Notes: generated from the letters alone by a model not told the origin. A stretch of DNA of 64,000 nucleotides from Anaerotignum faecicola (GCA_024460105.1 JANFXS010000006.1:1-64000), one strand, 5' to 3'. Positions 16,917 to 26,194 are shown, counted from the stretch's first letter. A program made the numbers and translations.

Positions 16917-17867
16917 ATGTCTGGAGGTAATGAAGTTTATAAACGGTATTCGGCATATCTCAAAGAAAGATACGGCGGCAGGGTTTATAAACTTCCGGTT
17001 AACATTCCCGTTTCATGCCCGAACAGGGCCGACGGAAAAAACGGATGTTCATATTGCGATGATAGAGGCGCCGGATTTGATAATTTATCCGGCGCCGTTT
17101 CAGTTGGGGAGCAGCTGAAAACCAATATGGACTATATAGGCCGAAAATATAAAGCGGATAAATTTATTGCGTATTTTCAAAACTTTACGAATACTTTCCT
17201 TCCGCTTTCCGAATTTAAATCATATATGGAAATGGCGGCAAAAGAAAATATTGTTGAAATTGCCGTGTCAACCAGACCCGACTGTATAAGAAACGAGTAT
17301 CTGGATGTACTGGACGAAATTAAAAAAGACAAAGGAATAGAAATTACCGTAGAATTAGGGCTTCAAAGTTCAAATTGCCACACTCTTAACAATATTAACA
17401 GAGGCCACACTTTGGCCGAATATATTGACGCAATGCTTTTGATCAGACAGTATGGATTTAAAACATGCACGCATATAATATTAAACATGCCATGGGACGA
17501 TATGGACGATACGGTGGAAACCGCTAAAATCGTTTCGGCGCTTAAGACAGATTTTATAAAACTCCATGCCCTTTATATAGTAGACGGAACGGATATTGGT
17601 GAACAGTATAAAAGGAATATGTTTGAAATATGTTCGTGCGGCGAGTATAAAAATAGGGTGATAAACTTCCTGAGATACCTCTCGCCGGAAATATATGTGC
17701 AAAGGGTAATAGGACGCGCTCCGAAAGAAGGCTCCGTTTTTGCAAACTGGGGACAAAGCTGGTGGAAAATCAGGGACGAAATAGAAGCTGAAATGACGGA
17801 AAAAGGTTTTTGCCAAGGCGACAAGTTCGACTATCTCGGCGGCAAAGCAGTTAGGAAATTTTTTTAA
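16917..17867 (+). CDS. Radical SAM protein, TIGR01212/YtqA family
   Basis: 316 aa. The first block KRYSAYLKERYGGRVYKLPV and the cluster-binding cysteines C34, C44 and C47 (CPNRADGKNGCSYC) follow the spacing of this Elp3-like family rather than CxxxCxxC. Other signatures are STRPDCI, ELGLQSSNCHTLNNINRGHT and LKTDFIKLHALYIVDGTDI. The biochemical role is not settled in the literature that I know. The preceding P-loop gene is 5 bases upstream. The ATG at 16917 has only a weak ribosome-binding site and probably depends on coupling. A terminator follows. Confidence 0.85.
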   Translation: MSGGNEVYKRYSAYLKERYGGRVYKLPVNIPVSCPNRADGKNGCSYCDDRGAGFDNLSGAVSVGEQLKTNMDYIGRKYKADKFIAYFQNFTNTFLPLSEFKSYMEMAAKENIVEIAVSTRPDCIRNEYLDVLDEIKKDKGIEITVELGLQSSNCHTLNNINRGHTLAEYIDAMLLIRQYGFKTCTHIILNMPWDDMDDTVETAKIVSALKTDFIKLHALYIVDGTDIGEQYKRNMFEICSCGEYKNRVINFLRYLSPEIYVQRVIGRAPKEGSVFANWGQSWWKIRDEIEAEMTEKGFCQGDKFDYLGGKAVRKFF

Positions 17868-17870
17868 TAG

Positions 17871-17918
17871 AGACCTGCAATACGGGAACTTTTCCGTTAA
17901 AATGCAGGTCTTATTTTT
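17871..17918 (+). terminator. Terminator after the YtqA-family gene
   Basis: AGACCTGCA (17871-17879) pairs with TGCAGGTCT (17903-17911), with a T-rich tail. Confidence 0.85.
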
Positions 17919-18064
17919 ATGGCCTGAAAATTTTAAAACGCGAGTAAAAATATGGTATTTTGAGACGGCAGTTGTTAACATTTTATTAAATATTTTTAGA
18001 TTATTAGAATTAAATATGTTTTTGTGCTATTATATCGTTATATGTCTAAGAAGGGGGAAAGGGA

Positions 18065-18547
18065 ATGGTTAATAAAAAAAAGGCGGCGATCCTCGGCGCT
18101 GTAACGGCATTGGTTATCGGCGGAACAATGAACTCAGTTTCGGCTGCAAACAGTTCACAGGCAGGATCAAGCACAGATCCTCTTGTTACAAAGAGCTATG
18201 TAGATGAATCTATAAGCACTTTATTAACGGCGCTTAATGAAAATAATTCGGATTCCCAGGCGGTTTCTGCAAGTTCTTCGGCAGCATTTGTGCCTGTTAA
18301 GGTTGCTAAAGGGCAAATACTTATCGGCGGCGAAGGAGCGGAAATAATACTGCGCAGCGGCAGCGCCGTAAGCTTTTGCAGCGGGCAGGACGGCATAATT
18401 GACGTAACGAGCGGAACAGAATATTTTAACGGAACGCCGCTTGCGGCAAACCATATGGTTATTATTCCCAGAGCCGACGGGCGCGGGGCGACTGTTACGT
18501 CAAACGAGGCATGGTTTATTGTAAAAGGCGGATATGAGATAAAGTAA
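18065..18547 (+). CDS. Small secreted protein, stalk-like, unknown function
   Basis: 160 aa, not assigned to a named family. A signal peptide covers residues 1-28 (KKKAAILGAVTALVIGGTMNSVSAA). Next comes DPLVTKSYVDESI, a linker motif I have seen in clostridial surface proteins, and a Ser/Ala/Asn-rich spacer. A C-terminal beta-rich domain follows from about residue 78 (KVAKGQILIGGEGAEIILRS, then GIIDVTSGTEYFNG). It ends 29 bases before the phosphodiester glycosidase gene and is likely in one operon with it. A shared surface role is inferred from position and export signals only. Confidence 0.7.
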   Translation: MVNKKKAAILGAVTALVIGGTMNSVSAANSSQAGSSTDPLVTKSYVDESISTLLTALNENNSDSQAVSASSSAAFVPVKVAKGQILIGGEGAEIILRSGSAVSFCSGQDGIIDVTSGTEYFNGTPLAANHMVIIPRADGRGATVTSNEAWFIVKGGYEIK

Positions 18548-18576
18548 ATAAAGTATCATTATTAAGGAGATGCACA

Positions 18577-21390
18577 ATGAAAAAAGGGACAAAATTACTC
18601 AAAAGCGCCGCGGCGGCGGCCGTGGTTGCGGCTTCGCTCTTTTCTTCGGTTTCGGCGTTTGCCGCATATACGCTTTATGAGGATGTTACGGTTGAAGACG
18701 TTGTTAAGGGCGTTACATATGAAAAAAAACACAGGCTTACCGACGAGGGCTGGCTTGATTTATATATACTAAATATAGATCTGTCAAACAGCGATATAAG
18801 GGTTGAGCCTGTACAATCCGGCACGGAAATCGGACTAAGGGAGCGTGTCGGAACAATCTTGAGCATGGGAGGGGCCTTGGCAGGAGTAAACGCTTCTTAT
18901 TTCGGAATGACTGGTAAATATTCATCATCATTCGGGCCGGCAATTAAAGACGGAGAGGTACTTTCAATAGATACTGACAAAAACCTTGAAGGGAACCAAT
19001 TCGGCACATATTATGAGGATTTAGACGGCATAAGCCATTTTGATTACTTTTCTACAAATATACAGGTTTATGTTGACGGCAATTCATATTTTGAATTTGC
19101 AGGAATAAATACAATTACGGAAATGATTTATCCAGTATGCCTCACAAGAGCGGCAGGCGAAAATACTGCTCCTATTGACGCAAGGTTTGCCGATCTTGTG
19201 AAAATTGTTGTTGAAGAAGGAAAAGTGACAAAAATTTCCCAGAAAGGGGAAACAGTCGATATACCGGAAAACGGGTATGTTATTGTTTTAAGTTCCGAAT
19301 ATGCCGACGCATTTTTACAGTATTTTTATGTTGGCCAGAAAGCGGAGCTGCGTGTGTCCTCTACATTTGATATAGACAAAATACAAACTGCAATTTCAGG
19401 CGGGGGAATTATACTTAAAGACGGCCAAAAGCCTGAGAATATAGGCGAAATGGCTTCCGGAAGACATCCCAGGACGCTTCTTGGGCTTTCGGAAGATCAA
19501 AAAACTATGAAACTTATTGTTGCCGACGGAAAACGCTCGAACGGAAACAATAAAAGTATCGGCCTTACAGTTGATGAGGCAGTTGATCTGCTAAAAGCGG
19601 AAGGTATGTATTACGGACTTAACTTGGATGGCGGAGGGTCGTCCGTAATGGCGGTAAAAACAGCGGAAGAAGATGCTGTTTCAACTGTTTCAAGCCCTGC
19701 CGAGGGAAGCGAAAGGCTTGTGATGACGGCAGTAGGAGTTTTTGACGACAGTCCTGTCGGAGACATAACGCAGCTTGTTATTAAACCGGAAAGCGACAGA
19801 GTTGTTGTAGGGGAATCTGTGGCTGTGGAAGTTTTCGGATATGATGAAAATCTCCATAAAATACCGATTTCAGTTGATAATATAAGCTTCAAAACGGATG
19901 AAAATACCGGCATGTTTTCGGGGAACAGATATACTCCGCTTTCAATAGGAAACAATTTTATAACTGCTGAGTATAATTCAGTTGTGGCAACTACAGAAGT
20001 CAATGTTGTTGATATTAAAGAGATAAAACCAAATCAAAGCGCAATTTATCTCAATAAGGGTGAAAGCGCCAATATATCTGTTAAAGGCGTAACTACAGAC
20101 GGATATGAAGTTGATTTGTCAGGGAATGTAAGCATTTCATCGGATTTCGGAGATGTAAACGGCTCGACGTTTACGGCTGTGCAGGACGGCGGCGGTTATA
20201 TAACATGCAGTTATAACGGGCTTACATGTTATATAAAAGTGGTTGTCGGAACAAGCGAAAGCGGCATAACGTCATTTGAGGATACAAAAGACCTTAAATA
20301 TTCGGCATATCCGAAAGATATAGAGGGAATTGCGGGAATTTCGAAAGCGGTTGTTTCTGACGGCGTATCCTCGCTCGGGCTTAGTTACTATTTTAAAGAA
20401 GCTGAATATACACAGGCGGCGTATCTTGATTTTGCGGCTCCCATTAAGATAAACGGAACCCCTAAAGCTCTCAAGCTTTCAATTAAGGGCAACGGTTCCG
20501 GACAATGGGTAAGAGGAAAAATTAAAGATGCAAACGGAACGGAATTTGTTATTGAATTTACCCAAAATGTCGACTGGACAGACTGGAAAGATATGACGGC
20601 AAATATACCGTCGGAGGCTGTATATCCAATAACTCTGAACACAATATATGTTGCGGCTTTAAGCAATACAAATACAAATCAGCAGGTAATGTATTTTGAC
20701 AATTTGAGGGGCGAATATCCTATTGATGCAGCTGTGAACATGCCCGAACCTGTTAAAGGGCTTGATATTTATGAAGGCAATACGCAGGGAAAAGAACAGG
20801 GATATACATATATTAATGTTTCAGGATCGATAACAAGCGGAAACGCCGAAGGCGGGATATATACATCCGCAAGGAATCAGGTAGGCGCGGCTCTCGGCAA
20901 AGACAGCGACATAGCCTTATTTGCAGGAAAGAGCGATATTGATTCGGCAGGAAGTGCGGAGGTTATTAAGTGGAAAGGCGATTATGCCGTTTATGATAAA
21001 AACGGAGCTGTGCTTATTAATGTATTTGCCCAAAACGGCGGTATTAAAGATACATTGGCCTCACAATGGCAGCATATTAAATCAGACGCGGTTAACAGCC
21101 AAAACAAAAATGTAATTATATTTATGGATTTGGCTCCGTCAAAATTTAATGACGGCGATGAGGCAGAGCTTTTCAACAGCATGCTTCAGGATATTGCTGA
21201 AGCCGGCAAGAATGTATTCGTATTGTATTCAAATACAGGCGAATATTCTTTAACTGTAGATAACGGTATAAGATACATATCTCTGCCGAATCTATGGACT
21301 TCCGGAGGGACTGTTAATGACAATTATAAAATTGTCAGATTTAAAGTTAACGGAAACGATTTGAAATTTGAAGTTTTAGATGTGCTTTAA
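18577..21390 (+). CDS. Secreted phosphodiester glycosidase (NAGPA-domain) protein with Ig-like modules
   Basis: 937 aa. A signal peptide (1-28) is followed by a phosphodiester glycosidase/NAGPA domain at about 70-390: LAGVNASYFGM, GPAIKDGEVLS, SGRHPRTLLGLSED, MKLIVADGK and LNLDGGGSSVM are the hallmark blocks. The family includes the uncovering enzyme of mammals and bacterial exopolysaccharide-processing enzymes such as YngK-like proteins. The next part (about 400-550) resembles Big-type Ig repeats (ITQLVIKPESDRVVVGESV, IKPNQSAIYLNKGESANISV). Then comes a carbohydrate-binding-like segment, and the last 190 residues resemble the tail of metallophosphoesterase-type surface proteins. There is no SLH or LPXTG anchor. 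The real substrate is unknown. Confidence 0.85.
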   Translation: MKKGTKLLKSAAAAAVVAASLFSSVSAFAAYTLYEDVTVEDVVKGVTYEKKHRLTDEGWLDLYILNIDLSNSDIRVEPVQSGTEIGLRERVGTILSMGGALAGVNASYFGMTGKYSSSFGPAIKDGEVLSIDTDKNLEGNQFGTYYEDLDGISHFDYFSTNIQVYVDGNSYFEFAGINTITEMIYPVCLTRAAGENTAPIDARFADLVKIVVEEGKVTKISQKGETVDIPENGYVIVLSSEYADAFLQYFYVGQKAELRVSSTFDIDKIQTAISGGGIILKDGQKPENIGEMASGRHPRTLLGLSEDQKTMKLIVADGKRSNGNNKSIGLTVDEAVDLLKAEGMYYGLNLDGGGSSVMAVKTAEEDAVSTVSSPAEGSERLVMTAVGVFDDSPVGDITQLVIKPESDRVVVGESVAVEVFGYDENLHKIPISVDNISFKTDENTGMFSGNRYTPLSIGNNFITAEYNSVVATTEVNVVDIKEIKPNQSAIYLNKGESANISVKGVTTDGYEVDLSGNVSISSDFGDVNGSTFTAVQDGGGYITCSYNGLTCYIKVVVGTSESGITSFEDTKDLKYSAYPKDIEGIAGISKAVVSDGVSSLGLSYYFKEAEYTQAAYLDFAAPIKINGTPKALKLSIKGNGSGQWVRGKIKDANGTEFVIEFTQNVDWTDWKDMTANIPSEAVYPITLNTIYVAALSNTNTNQQVMYFDNLRGEYPIDAAVNMPEPVKGLDIYEGNTQGKEQGYTYINVSGSITSGNAEGGIYTSARNQVGAALGKDSDIALFAGKSDIDSAGSAEVIKWKGDYAVYDKNGAVLINVFAQNGGIKDTLASQWQHIKSDAVNSQNKNVIIFMDLAPSKFNDGDEAELFNSMLQDIAEAGKNVFVLYSNTGEYSLTVDNGIRYISLPNLWTSGGTVNDNYKIVRFKVNGNDLKFEVLDVL

Positions 21391-21499
21391 TTAGATATGC
21401 TTAAGAAGCGTATGCAAATATTTTCAAAAGCGGGGCTGCGGAATTTAATTCTAAAGCAAAACTAATTGGCAGGTTTCTGTTTATATTTGTTTTATCTTA

Positions 21500-21526
21500 G
21501 GGACGTTTGACAAACGTCCCTTTTAT
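21500..21526 (+). terminator. Terminator after the phosphodiester glycosidase gene
   Basis: GGGACGTTTG and CAAACGTCCC form a near-perfect palindrome followed by TTTT. Confidence 0.85.
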
Positions 21527-21558
21527 TTCTTAAAATAATTATTTTTAATTTTATTTTA

Positions 21559-21587
21559 TTGAAAGGAAACAGGTAGTTTGATAAAAT
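21559..21587 (+). promoter_or_regulatory. SigA-type promoter of the ClC gene
   Basis: TTGAAA (21559-21564), a 17-nt spacer and TAAAAT (21582-21587), 41 bases before the GTG start. Confidence 0.65.
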
Positions 21588-21628
21588 GATAAAAGGGAAG
21601 TTATGGGATTATACAGGGGGGTTATAAA

Positions 21629-22855
21629 GTGGTTGAGGATATATTGGCGTTTTTAAAATGGATAATTTTGGGTGTATTTCTTGGGGTTATTATAGGTTTT
21701 GTAGGAGTTTTGTTCCATTTTTGCATTGATTTTGCAACAAATTTCAGGATTAATAATACATGGATATATTTTTTCCTTCCTGTCGGCGGCTTGATAATTG
21801 CATGGCTTTACAAAACATTTGGCAACGAAAATGATATGGGAACAAATTTTGCCATGGTGGCTATAAGAACCGGGGATTGTATGCATCTTGTGACAGCGCC
21901 GCTTGTTTTTATAGGATCGGTAATAACTCATCTTGTGGGCGGTTCGTCGGGACGTGAGGGCGCCGCTTTGCAAATAGGAGGAAGTATAGGAAATAAAATC
22001 GGAAGAACAATACGTCTTGATGAAAAAGATATGCATACAATAACTATGTGCGGCATGAGCGCCGCATTTTCAGCGCTTTTTGGAACGCCTATAACGGCGA
22101 CCGTATTCTCAATGGAATTTATAAGTATAGGAATTATGCATTATTCGGCATTTGTGCCTTGTGTTGCCGCGGCAGTTACGGGAAAGCTCGTTGCGGGATA
22201 TTTTTGCGTTGAGCCTGAAAACATACTTCTCAGTTCCGTGCCGGAAATTAAGCCGGAATTTTTGATAAAAACTACGATTTTAGCCGCGCTATGCGCTTTT
22301 ATAAGCATTTTATTTTGTATAATAATGCATAATGTTTCAAAAGGCTATAAGAAGTATATACCAAATTTATACTTACGGGGAACAATCGGCGGGTTTATAA
22401 TTCTTGCGGCAACGCTTTTAATAGGCAATTATGATTACAGCGGCGGCGGGATGAATATTGTCGAAAGAGCTGTAGAGGGCGACGTTTTTATATTTGCTTT
22501 TTTTATTAAAATGGTTCTTACGGCGCTTACTATAGGGGCCGGTTTTAAAGGAGGAGAAATAGTGCCGACGTTTTTTATAGGGGCCACATTCGGAAATGCT
22601 GTAAGCCGTATTATAGGGCTTGAGCCGGGGTTTGGGGCCGGAATAGGAACGATTGCCGTTTTTTGCGGCGTTACCAACTGCCCTATTTCTTCGATTATAC
22701 TGAGCCTGGAACTTTTTGGTTCTGAGGGATTTTTGTTTTTTGCCGTTGCATGTGCGGTAAGCTATATGCTAAGCGGGTATACAGGCTTGTACAGCGAACA
22801 GAAAATTATTTATTCTAAAACCAAAACAGAGTTCATTGATAAAAAAGCCTGCTGA
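21629..22855 (+). CDS. ClC-family chloride channel/transporter
   Basis: 408 aa, about ten membrane helices. The selectivity-region motif GSSGREGAALQIGG (near residue 110) matches the GREGP block of ClC proteins; proline is replaced by alanine. Other conserved blocks are CGMSAAFSALFGTPITATVFSMEF and GAGFKGGEIVPTFFIGATFG. The canonical external-gate glutamate lies in GREG. No CBS domains are present, so it is a short bacterial type. Chloride versus proton-coupled exchange cannot be told. The start GTG is preceded by GGGGGG. It has its own promoter. Confidence 0.87.
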   Translation: MVEDILAFLKWIILGVFLGVIIGFVGVLFHFCIDFATNFRINNTWIYFFLPVGGLIIAWLYKTFGNENDMGTNFAMVAIRTGDCMHLVTAPLVFIGSVITHLVGGSSGREGAALQIGGSIGNKIGRTIRLDEKDMHTITMCGMSAAFSALFGTPITATVFSMEFISIGIMHYSAFVPCVAAAVTGKLVAGYFCVEPENILLSSVPEIKPEFLIKTTILAALCAFISILFCIIMHNVSKGYKKYIPNLYLRGTIGGFIILAATLLIGNYDYSGGGMNIVERAVEGDVFIFAFFIKMVLTALTIGAGFKGGEIVPTFFIGATFGNAVSRIIGLEPGFGAGIGTIAVFCGVTNCPISSIILSLELFGSEGFLFFAVACAVSYMLSGYTGLYSEQKIIYSKTKTEFIDKKAC

Positions 22856-22913
22856 ACATATTATTAATTTTTTAATTTGGGTATGAATATTATACGATAA
22901 TTTGAGAATAATA

Positions 22914-22942
22914 TTGAATTTTATTAAATAATAACGTATAAT
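22914..22942 (+). promoter_or_regulatory. SigA-type promoter of the amino-acid ABC operon
   Basis: TTGAAT (22914-22919), a 17-nt spacer and consensus TATAAT (22937-22942), 57 bases before the first gene. Confidence 0.72.
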
Positions 22943-22998
22943 ACCTAAGTAGCGGAAGCTGAATAAAAATAAAAGTTAAAAGAGGAGTGGTAAGTGTT

Positions 22999-23811
22999 AT
23001 GAAAATATATTCAAAAGTTATGGCCGCTATTGTTGCAGGAGCTATGGTATTTGCAATGGCAGGATGCTCTGGAGGAACGGATTCGTCATCGGAAACGCCG
23101 GCTGACGGCGGAGAAACAGAGCAGACAGCTGAGGGCGGCGAGGAAAAAGGCGATAAGCTTATTATGGCTACAAACGCTACTTTTCCACCGTATGAATATT
23201 ATGAAAACAACCAAATTGTAGGTATTGATGCTGAAATCGCAGCAGCTCTGGCTGATAAATTGGGTATGGAACTTCAAATCGAAGATATGGAATTCGGCTC
23301 GATTATTACGGCGGTTCAAAGCGGCAAAGCCGATATTGGCATGGCCGGAATGACTGTAGACGAAGACAGGCTCGTAAGCGTTAATTTTACAGACAGTTAT
23401 GCCGAAGGATATCAGGTAATAATTGTTAAAGAAGGCTCTCCGATTCAAAGCGCAGACGATTTAGCGGATAAAACGGTAGGCGTACAGGAAAATACGACAG
23501 GCGATATTTATATTAGCGACGATTATCCCGACGCTACAGTAATGCGTTACAGCAAAGGTACCGAAGCCGTACTTGCGCTTTCTCAGGATAAGATTGACGC
23601 CGTTGTAATCGACAGGGAGCCGGCTAAGGCTTTTGTTGAAGCAAATGAAGGACTTACAATACTTCCAACTGAATATGTCGTTGAAAATTATGCGATAGCG
23701 GTTGCAAAAGATAATGAGGAACTTCTTGAAAAGCTTAATACGGCGCTTAATGAACTTATTGAAGACGGAACCGTACAGTCTATAATCGACAAATACATTA
23801 CTGCAGAATAA
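22999..23811 (+). CDS. Polar/basic amino-acid ABC transporter, substrate-binding lipoprotein
   Basis: 270 aa. A lipoprotein signal with lipobox AMAGC places the lipidated Cys near residue 24, followed by a Gly/Ser/Glu-rich linker. The SBP_bac_3 domain has MATNATFPPYEYYENNQIVG, GIDAEIAAALADKLG, AVQSGKADIGMAGMTVDEDR and VGVQENTTGDIY. The family binds Arg, Lys, His, Gln or cystine; the ligand here is not certain. A GTG at 22987 is in frame, but AGAGGAG lies 11 bases before ATG 22999. It is the first gene of a three-gene import operon, separated from the permease by an attenuator-like hairpin. Confidence 0.9.
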   Translation: MKIYSKVMAAIVAGAMVFAMAGCSGGTDSSSETPADGGETEQTAEGGEEKGDKLIMATNATFPPYEYYENNQIVGIDAEIAAALADKLGMELQIEDMEFGSIITAVQSGKADIGMAGMTVDEDRLVSVNFTDSYAEGYQVIIVKEGSPIQSADDLADKTVGVQENTTGDIYISDDYPDATVMRYSKGTEAVLALSQDKIDAVVIDREPAKAFVEANEGLTILPTEYVVENYAIAVAKDNEELLEKLNTALNELIEDGTVQSIIDKYITAE

Positions 23812-23824
23812 TACATAGAATAGG

Positions 23825-23850
23825 AAAGGGGGATTGTTATTCCCCTTTTT
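23825..23850 (+). terminator. Intercistronic attenuator between binding protein and permease
   Basis: AAAGGGGGA (23825-23833) pairs with TCCCCTTT and runs into T. It lies inside the operon, so partial termination would give more binding protein than permease. Confidence 0.65.
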
Positions 23851-23890
23851 CGATTATTTATAATTTTTGTATCCGGAAAGGGTTTTTATT

Positions 23891-24583
23891 TTGGAAGATT
23901 TTAAACTGAGGTTTATAAACAACTTTATAACAGACGACAGGTGGAGGTATATAACGGACGGCCTTTGGGTAACGCTGAAAATTACTTTCTTTGCGGCTTT
24001 AATCGGTATTGCGATTGGTTTTGTTGTCGCCGTTATCCGTTCTACGCATGACAGGACTGGAAAACTTAAATTCTTAGATGCATTGTGCAGGATATACTTA
24101 ACGGTTATAAGAGGAACTCCGGTTGTAGTTCAGCTTATGATTATGGTTTTTATTATATTTTCAAAAGCGCCTATGGACTTGACTATTTATGTTGCAATGC
24201 TCGCTTTTGGAATAAATTCCGGCGCATATGTTGCGGAAATAGTGCGCGGGGGAATAATGAGCGTAGATTATGGACAGATGGAAGCCGGGCGCAGTCTTGG
24301 GTTTAATTATGGGCAGACAATGTGGTATATAATTGCTCCGCAGGCTTTTAAGACGGTTTTGCCTTCGCTTGCAAATGAATTTATTGTGCTTTTAAAAGAA
24401 ACTTCTGTTGCAGGATATATTGCGCTTCAGGATTTAACAAAAGGCGGATACATTATACTTGGACGCACATATGACGCGTTTATGCCGTTGATTGCGGTTG
24501 CTATTATATATCTTGTACTTGTTATGGGGCTTTCAGCATGCGTAACAAGGCTTGAAAGGAGGCTGCGCAACAGTGACCACTAA
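23891..24583 (+). CDS. Polar amino-acid ABC transporter, permease
   Basis: 230 aa, about five membrane helices. The N-terminal [20 protein letters not shown] and [14 protein letters not shown], then the EAA loop [35 protein letters not shown], mark a HisM/GlnP-type permease that contacts the ATPase. I place the start at TTG 23891, since GGAAAGG lies 9 bases upstream; a TTG at 23867 is in frame but has no ribosome-binding site. Its last 11 bases overlap the start of the ATPase gene. Confidence 0.88.
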   Translation: MEDFKLRFINNFITDDRWRYITDGLWVTLKITFFAALIGIAIGFVVAVIRSTHDRTGKLKFLDALCRIYLTVIRGTPVVVQLMIMVFIIFSKAPMDLTIYVAMLAFGINSGAYVAEIVRGGIMSVDYGQMEAGRSLGFNYGQTMWYIIAPQAFKTVLPSLANEFIVLLKETSVAGYIALQDLTKGGYIILGRTYDAFMPLIAVAIIYLVLVMGLSACVTRLERRLRNSDH

Positions 24584-25343
24584 TGAAAATTCCGCTTTAA
24601 GCGCAGATAATGTGCTGATTAAAGTTAATAATATTGAAAAACATTTTGCCGGTGGTAAAGTAAAAGCTCTTAACGGGATTACAACTGAAATCCGCAAAGG
24701 CGAGGTTGTTGTTATAATCGGCCCTTCAGGTTCGGGGAAGTCAACTTTCCTTCGATGCCTTAATCTCTTGGAAGTTCCTACTGGCGGCAGCATATTGTTT
24801 GACGGTGTTGATCTTACTGATAAGAGCGTCGATATAGATAAGCATCGTCAAAAAATGGGAATGGTTTTTCAACATTTTAATTTATTCCCTCATATGACAA
24901 TTTTAAGAAATATGACAATCGCACCTATAAAGCTTCAGGGAAAAAGCCAGCAGGAAGCTGAAAAGCTTGCAATGGGGCTATTGGAGAGAGTTGGACTTTC
25001 AGATAGGGCAAACGCATATCCTTCGCAGCTTTCAGGCGGTCAGAAGCAGCGCGTTGCAATAGTCCGCGCTTTATGTATGCAGCCGGAAGTTATGCTGTTT
25101 GACGAGCCTACAAGCGCCCTCGATCCGGAAATGGTTGGGGAAGTTCTTGAAGTTATGAAAAGCCTTGCCATTGAAGGAATGACAATGGCTGTCGTAACGC
25201 ATGAAATGGGTTTTGCGCGTGAAGTTGCGTCCAGAGTTATATTTGTTGACGGAGGGAAGATAGTTGAAGAAGGAACGCCAAATGAAATTTTTTCTAACCC
25301 TAAGAGTGAAAGATTAAAGGGATTTTTGGCGAAAGTTTTATAG
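24573..25343 (+). CDS. Polar amino-acid ABC transporter, ATP-binding protein
   Basis: 256 aa. Walker [10 protein letters not shown] is near residue 50, the Q-loop is [13 protein letters not shown], the signature [15 protein letters not shown] is followed by Walker [14 protein letters not shown], and the H-loop is VTHEMGF. This is the GlnQ/HisP-type subunit with the usual [15 protein letters not shown] tail. The GTG at 24573 lies 10 bases after AAAGGAGG; a TTG at 24552 would sit inside that site. It is translationally coupled to the permease. Confidence 0.92.
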   Translation: MTTNENSALSADNVLIKVNNIEKHFAGGKVKALNGITTEIRKGEVVVIIGPSGSGKSTFLRCLNLLEVPTGGSILFDGVDLTDKSVDIDKHRQKMGMVFQHFNLFPHMTILRNMTIAPIKLQGKSQQEAEKLAMGLLERVGLSDRANAYPSQLSGGQKQRVAIVRALCMQPEVMLFDEPTSALDPEMVGEVLEVMKSLAIEGMTMAVVTHEMGFAREVASRVIFVDGGKIVEEGTPNEIFSNPKSERLKGFLAKVL

Positions 25344-25360
25344 GAACTTGGATGTTTGGA

Positions 25361-25397
25361 ATTATACCGGTGTGACAAAATAACATGCCGGTATAAT
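25361..25397 (+). terminator. Hairpin after the ABC operon (no T tract)
   Basis: ATTATACCGG (25361-25370) and CCGGTATAAT (25388-25397) form a perfect 10-bp stem with a 17-nt loop. No T run follows, so it may stabilise the 3' end rather than terminate. Confidence 0.5.
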
Positions 25398-25446
25398 ATA
25401 AATGTTTCAAAATGTGAAAAAATGATCCTTATATAAAAATTTGGTA

Positions 25447-25475
25447 TTGAATTTATAAAATATGTATGTTATATT
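25447..25475 (+). promoter_or_regulatory. Orphan SigA-type promoter before a candidate small RNA
   Basis: TTGAAT (25447-25452), a 17-nt spacer and TATATT (25470-25475). No coding gene lies within 1.5 kb downstream, but a strong terminator stands about 75 bases after the expected start. Confidence 0.55.
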
Positions 25476-25481
25476 ATATAC

Positions 25482-25559
25482 ATAAAGACAACACACACTA
25501 TACCATATAATTTTTGGGGCTGAGTTCCGGTTATTTATTAACCGGAGCTCTATTTTTTT
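25482..25559 (+). ncRNA. Candidate small RNA, about 75 nt
   Basis: It is bounded by the orphan promoter and a 12-bp terminator stem (GAGTTCCGGTTA 25522-25533 / TAACCGGAGCTC 25539-25550) followed by a run of seven T. The 5' half is A/C-rich and unstructured (AAAGACAACACACACTATACC), the kind of region that could pair with an mRNA. No start codon with a ribosome-binding site lies inside. Transcription is inferred from the two signals only; the family was not recognised. Confidence 0.45.
25522..25559 (+). terminator. Strong terminator of the candidate small RNA
   Basis: A 12-bp stem with one T-G pair and a 5-nt loop, followed by a T-rich tail. It could also serve read-through from the ABC operon. 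Confidence 0.85.
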
Positions 25560-25915
25560 GTATAATTAAACATATACAAGGGATTTTTTACAAACTGCCA
25601 ATAAATGTTGAATTTAATATGTTAAACAGGGTATTTACAGAGTTGTATTAAAGTGAAGTGGGTTATTAGTATTAATTTATGAGGTTTTAATCGAATATTG
25701 AGTTCTAATTTTATTGATAATTGGTTTATGAGATATGTGTTTGCTTCAACATTGCAATATGCTCTTATAAGTGATTAGGATACATGAAGAAGGTGTTTTA
25801 GAGATATATTCATTTTTTACCGACTATTTAAAATAGTTTTACAATCGTTGTTTCCAGCGATGATTTTTATAAATACAGATGTAAATTGTTAAACTTATTG
25901 TTGATAAAATCATTG
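25560..25915. other. Non-coding stretch, nothing recognised
   Basis: AT-rich, with stops in all frames. No ribosome-binding site plus start, no hairpin and no similarity to the dispersed repeat was noted. Confidence 0.6.
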
Positions 25916-26194
25916 GCTTCGCTTTATAAGAGCACACACGGTTTTAACGGTAGTTAGCGGCGCAGTAGCTATGTTAAAGCCTTTTGCCGTAGGATAAAAC
26001 CGTATGCCTGCAAGCCTTTGTCTTGCTATTATGCCGCTAACTCCCGTCAAAACTCTTCAACTGCTTAAGGAAAAAATTTTTGCTGTTTATGGCGAATACA
26101 CATCGGCGTAGCTAATCCTACGGCAAACGTAAGCAACATGGAAATGCGGAAAATTTTTCTTTGCATAGCGTGTGTGCCCTTGTAAACTTAAGCT
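25916..26194 (-). repeat. Dispersed MITE-like element, copy C (best preserved)
   Basis: The plus-strand left end GCTTCGCTTTATAAGAGCAC, then ACACGG, is mirrored by the right end (minus strand AGCTTAAGTTTACAAGGGCA, then CACACG). A second inner inverted pair (TTTTAACGGTAGTTAGCGGC / GCCGCTAACTCCCGTCAAAA on the plus strand) makes the right half foldable into a long hairpin. The conserved A/T blocks are on the minus strand. ATT flanks the element on both sides (25912-25914 and 26195-26197), a possible 3-bp target duplication. Confidence 0.8.
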
